Shown here: positions 40,733 to 41,869 of the stretch, piece by piece
How the letters are laid out: the number at the start of each line of letters is the position of its first letter
How positions within the stretch are numbered: position 1 is the first letter of the stretch
From: Lachnospiraceae bacterium
GTDB taxonomy: Bacteria > Bacillota > Clostridia > Lachnospirales > Lachnospiraceae
NCBI GenBank assembly: GCA_022792835.1
Contig: JAAWBT010000077.1
Coordinates: forward strand, 1 to 41,869
Reading direction: 5' to 3'
Length of the DNA stretch: 41,869 bases
Notes under the pieces: model-generated
What the model was told of the DNA's origin: nothing
Database searches by the model: none
What the model saw: only the letters and a program-made list of their open reading frames with translations
Translations under genes and position numbers: made by a program

Positions 40733-41869
40733 ATGGCATATTTGATGGGAATTGACCTGGGGACTTCCAGTCTTAAGACGATTATCATTGATGAGACAGG
40801 AACCGTAATAGCACAGAGTGCGAGGCCATATCAGTTTGCTTCTCCTTTCGGCGGTTATGCAGAGCATGATCCGGAGGAATGGTGGCAGGCATGCTGTGGG
40901 ACGGTACGGGAGGCGCTTGCGGCCTGCAGCGCACCGGCGGCAGAGATAAAAGGCGTCAGCTTTTCAGGACAGATGCACGGCGCTGTGCTGTTAGATAAAA
41001 ATTTTAAGGTAATCCGTCCTGCAATCCTTCACTGTGACGCCCGCTCTTCAGAGCAGGTACAGGAACTTTCGGAGGCTCTTGGGCCAGAGCGGGTGCGGGA
41101 ACTGGTCATGAATCCCGTTTACACAGGATTCCTTCTCCCCTCTCTTCTATGGGTGAGGAAGAATGAGCCAGAAAATTACGAGAGAGTGAAGTATGCATTT
41201 TTGCCGAAGGACTATCTGAAGTTCAGACTGACAGGAGAGGTCTCTTCTGATTATTCGGATGCCTCGGCAACGCTTGCCTTTGATATCAGAAAAAACTGCT
41301 GGTCGGAAGAAATACTCAGGGCAGTCCAGGTGCCTGTGGATATTTTCCCCAGGTGCTATGGGACGGATGAGGCCACGGGCACGGTTTCAGAAGCAGCCGC
41401 CAGGGAAACGGGCCTTGCCATTTCCACTGTCGTAGTGGCTGGAGGCGGAGACCAGGTGATGCAGGGCATTGGAAACGGAATTGTGAAAGCAGGTCAGGCA
41501 TCTTCCAATATTGGGACCAGCGGACAGGTTTCCTTCCAGAGCGATGTGCCGATTGTAAATCCGGCGCTTTCCACCAACACGTTCTGCGGCTATAAGAAAG
41601 GGCGCTGGATCACCATGGGCGCCATTATGAATGCAGGACTATCCCTTAAGTGGTTTAACAGCCTTTTTGAGACGGCTGATTATAACCTGATAAATGAACA
41701 AGTTGCAAAGGTAAAACCGGGAAGCGGGGGTGTTGTTTTCCTTCCGTACCTCAATGGAGAACGGACCCCGCATGTAAATCCCAATTTAAGCGGAGTGTTT
41801 TTGGGCGTGAATCTGAACACGGGACGGCCCCAGATGTCAAGGGCAGTGATGGAGGGGGTGGCTTTCGCC
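40733..41869 (+). CDS. Xylulokinase-like FGGY kinase, cut by the window end
   Basis: The first 379 codons are open to the last base of the window; no stop is reached. The sequence reads like xylulokinase: MGIDLGTSSLKTIIID (5-20), AEHDPEEWW, the substrate loop FSGQMHGAVLLD (about 80-91), the GGGDQVMQGIGNGI segment (about 240-253) and LPYLNGERTPH near 343-353. About 110-120 C-terminal residues should lie beyond the window. Strong AAAAAGGAGA ribosome site. With RpiR and the ADP-kinase-family gene upstream it forms a sugar operon of unknown substrate. It is a different branch from the FGGY kinase at 17.3-18.7 kb. Confidence 0.92.
   Translation, partial: MAYLMGIDLGTSSLKTIIIDETGTVIAQSARPYQFASPFGGYAEHDPEEWWQACCGTVREALAACSAPAAEIKGVSFSGQMHGAVLLDKNFKVIRPAILHCDARSSEQVQELSEALGPERVRELVMNPVYTGFLLPSLLWVRKNEPENYERVKYAFLPKDYLKFRLTGEVSSDYSDASATLAFDIRKNCWSEEILRAVQVPVDIFPRCYGTDEATGTVSEAAARETGLAISTVVVAGGGDQVMQGIGNGIVKAGQASSNIGTSGQVSFQSDVPIVNPALSTNTFCGYKKGRWITMGAIMNAGLSLKWFNSLFETADYNLINEQVAKVKPGSGGVVFLPYLNGERTPHVNPNLSGVFLGVNLNTGRPQMSRAVMEGVAFA

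Noticed and set aside
1..41869. CRISPR arrays, tRNA or rRNA genes, riboswitches, phage or insertion-sequence genes
   Set aside because: I found no regular spaced repeats besides the coding minisatellite, no cloverleaf with CCA-type end, no recognisable riboswitch core before the biosynthetic genes, and no transposase, integrase or capsid-like protein.

Overview
The window looks like a chromosomal segment of a spore-forming, gut-type Clostridia, most likely a Lachnospiraceae close to the Clostridium symbiosum / Enterocloster group. Support comes from base composition near 50% GC, a pyruvate phosphate dikinase whose catalytic residues carry the numbering of the C. symbiosum enzyme (His455, Cys831), sporulation-type genes (CotS-like, spoVG, yyaC), the LL-diaminopimelate aminotransferase route, and a glutamine synthetase-ANTAR pair typical of clostridia. 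I saw no rRNA, tRNA, CRISPR array, phage genes or intact insertion sequence.

Layout. 1-2.8 kb: ppdK with its own promoter and a strong hairpin downstream. 2.9-4.1 kb: a CotS-like protein that has lost the kinase catalytic residues. 4.1-8.2 kb (minus strand): a 19-heptad coiled-coil protein encoded by a 21-bp minisatellite, then an SbcCD/YhaON-like nuclease-ATPase pair. 8.3-11.1 kb: glgC-glgD-spoVG. 11.3-20.6 kb: a nine-kilobase carbohydrate catabolic operon (cupin, ABC ATPase, two permeases, LsrB-like binding lipoprotein, FGGY kinase, class II aldolase, bicupin) closed by a clean terminator and followed by a LysR regulator. 21.6-28.1 kb: DUF6128-like protein, yyaC, a membrane protein joining a degenerate MPN/JAB-like domain to LysM, a DUF5711-like protein, a HAD phosphatase and a CvpA-like protein. 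28.1-31.0 kb: rfbA-rfbB-rfbD without rfbC. 31.0-38.0 kb: glmM, vanZ-like, hisC, a divergent glutamine synthetase, an ANTAR regulator, dapF and dapL. 38.4-41.9 kb: RpiR regulator, an ADP-dependent sugar-kinase-family protein and a xylulokinase-like gene cut by the window end.

How it fits together. The 11-20 kb operon is best read as uptake, isomerisation, phosphorylation and retro-aldol cleavage of an unknown sugar. It has the plan of the AI-2 (lsr) system but a different aldolase, and by eye a binding pocket that lacks most AI-2 ligands. The glutamine synthetase and the ANTAR protein (a receiver without its phosphoacceptor Asp) probably form a nitrogen-control pair. The yyaC region looks like an uncharacterised sporulation or envelope neighbourhood. 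The most novel candidates are the MPN-like/LysM protein, the divergent glutamine synthetase, the Lsr-like sugar locus and the bacterial ADP-dependent kinase. All homology statements come from reading motifs, not from database searches.
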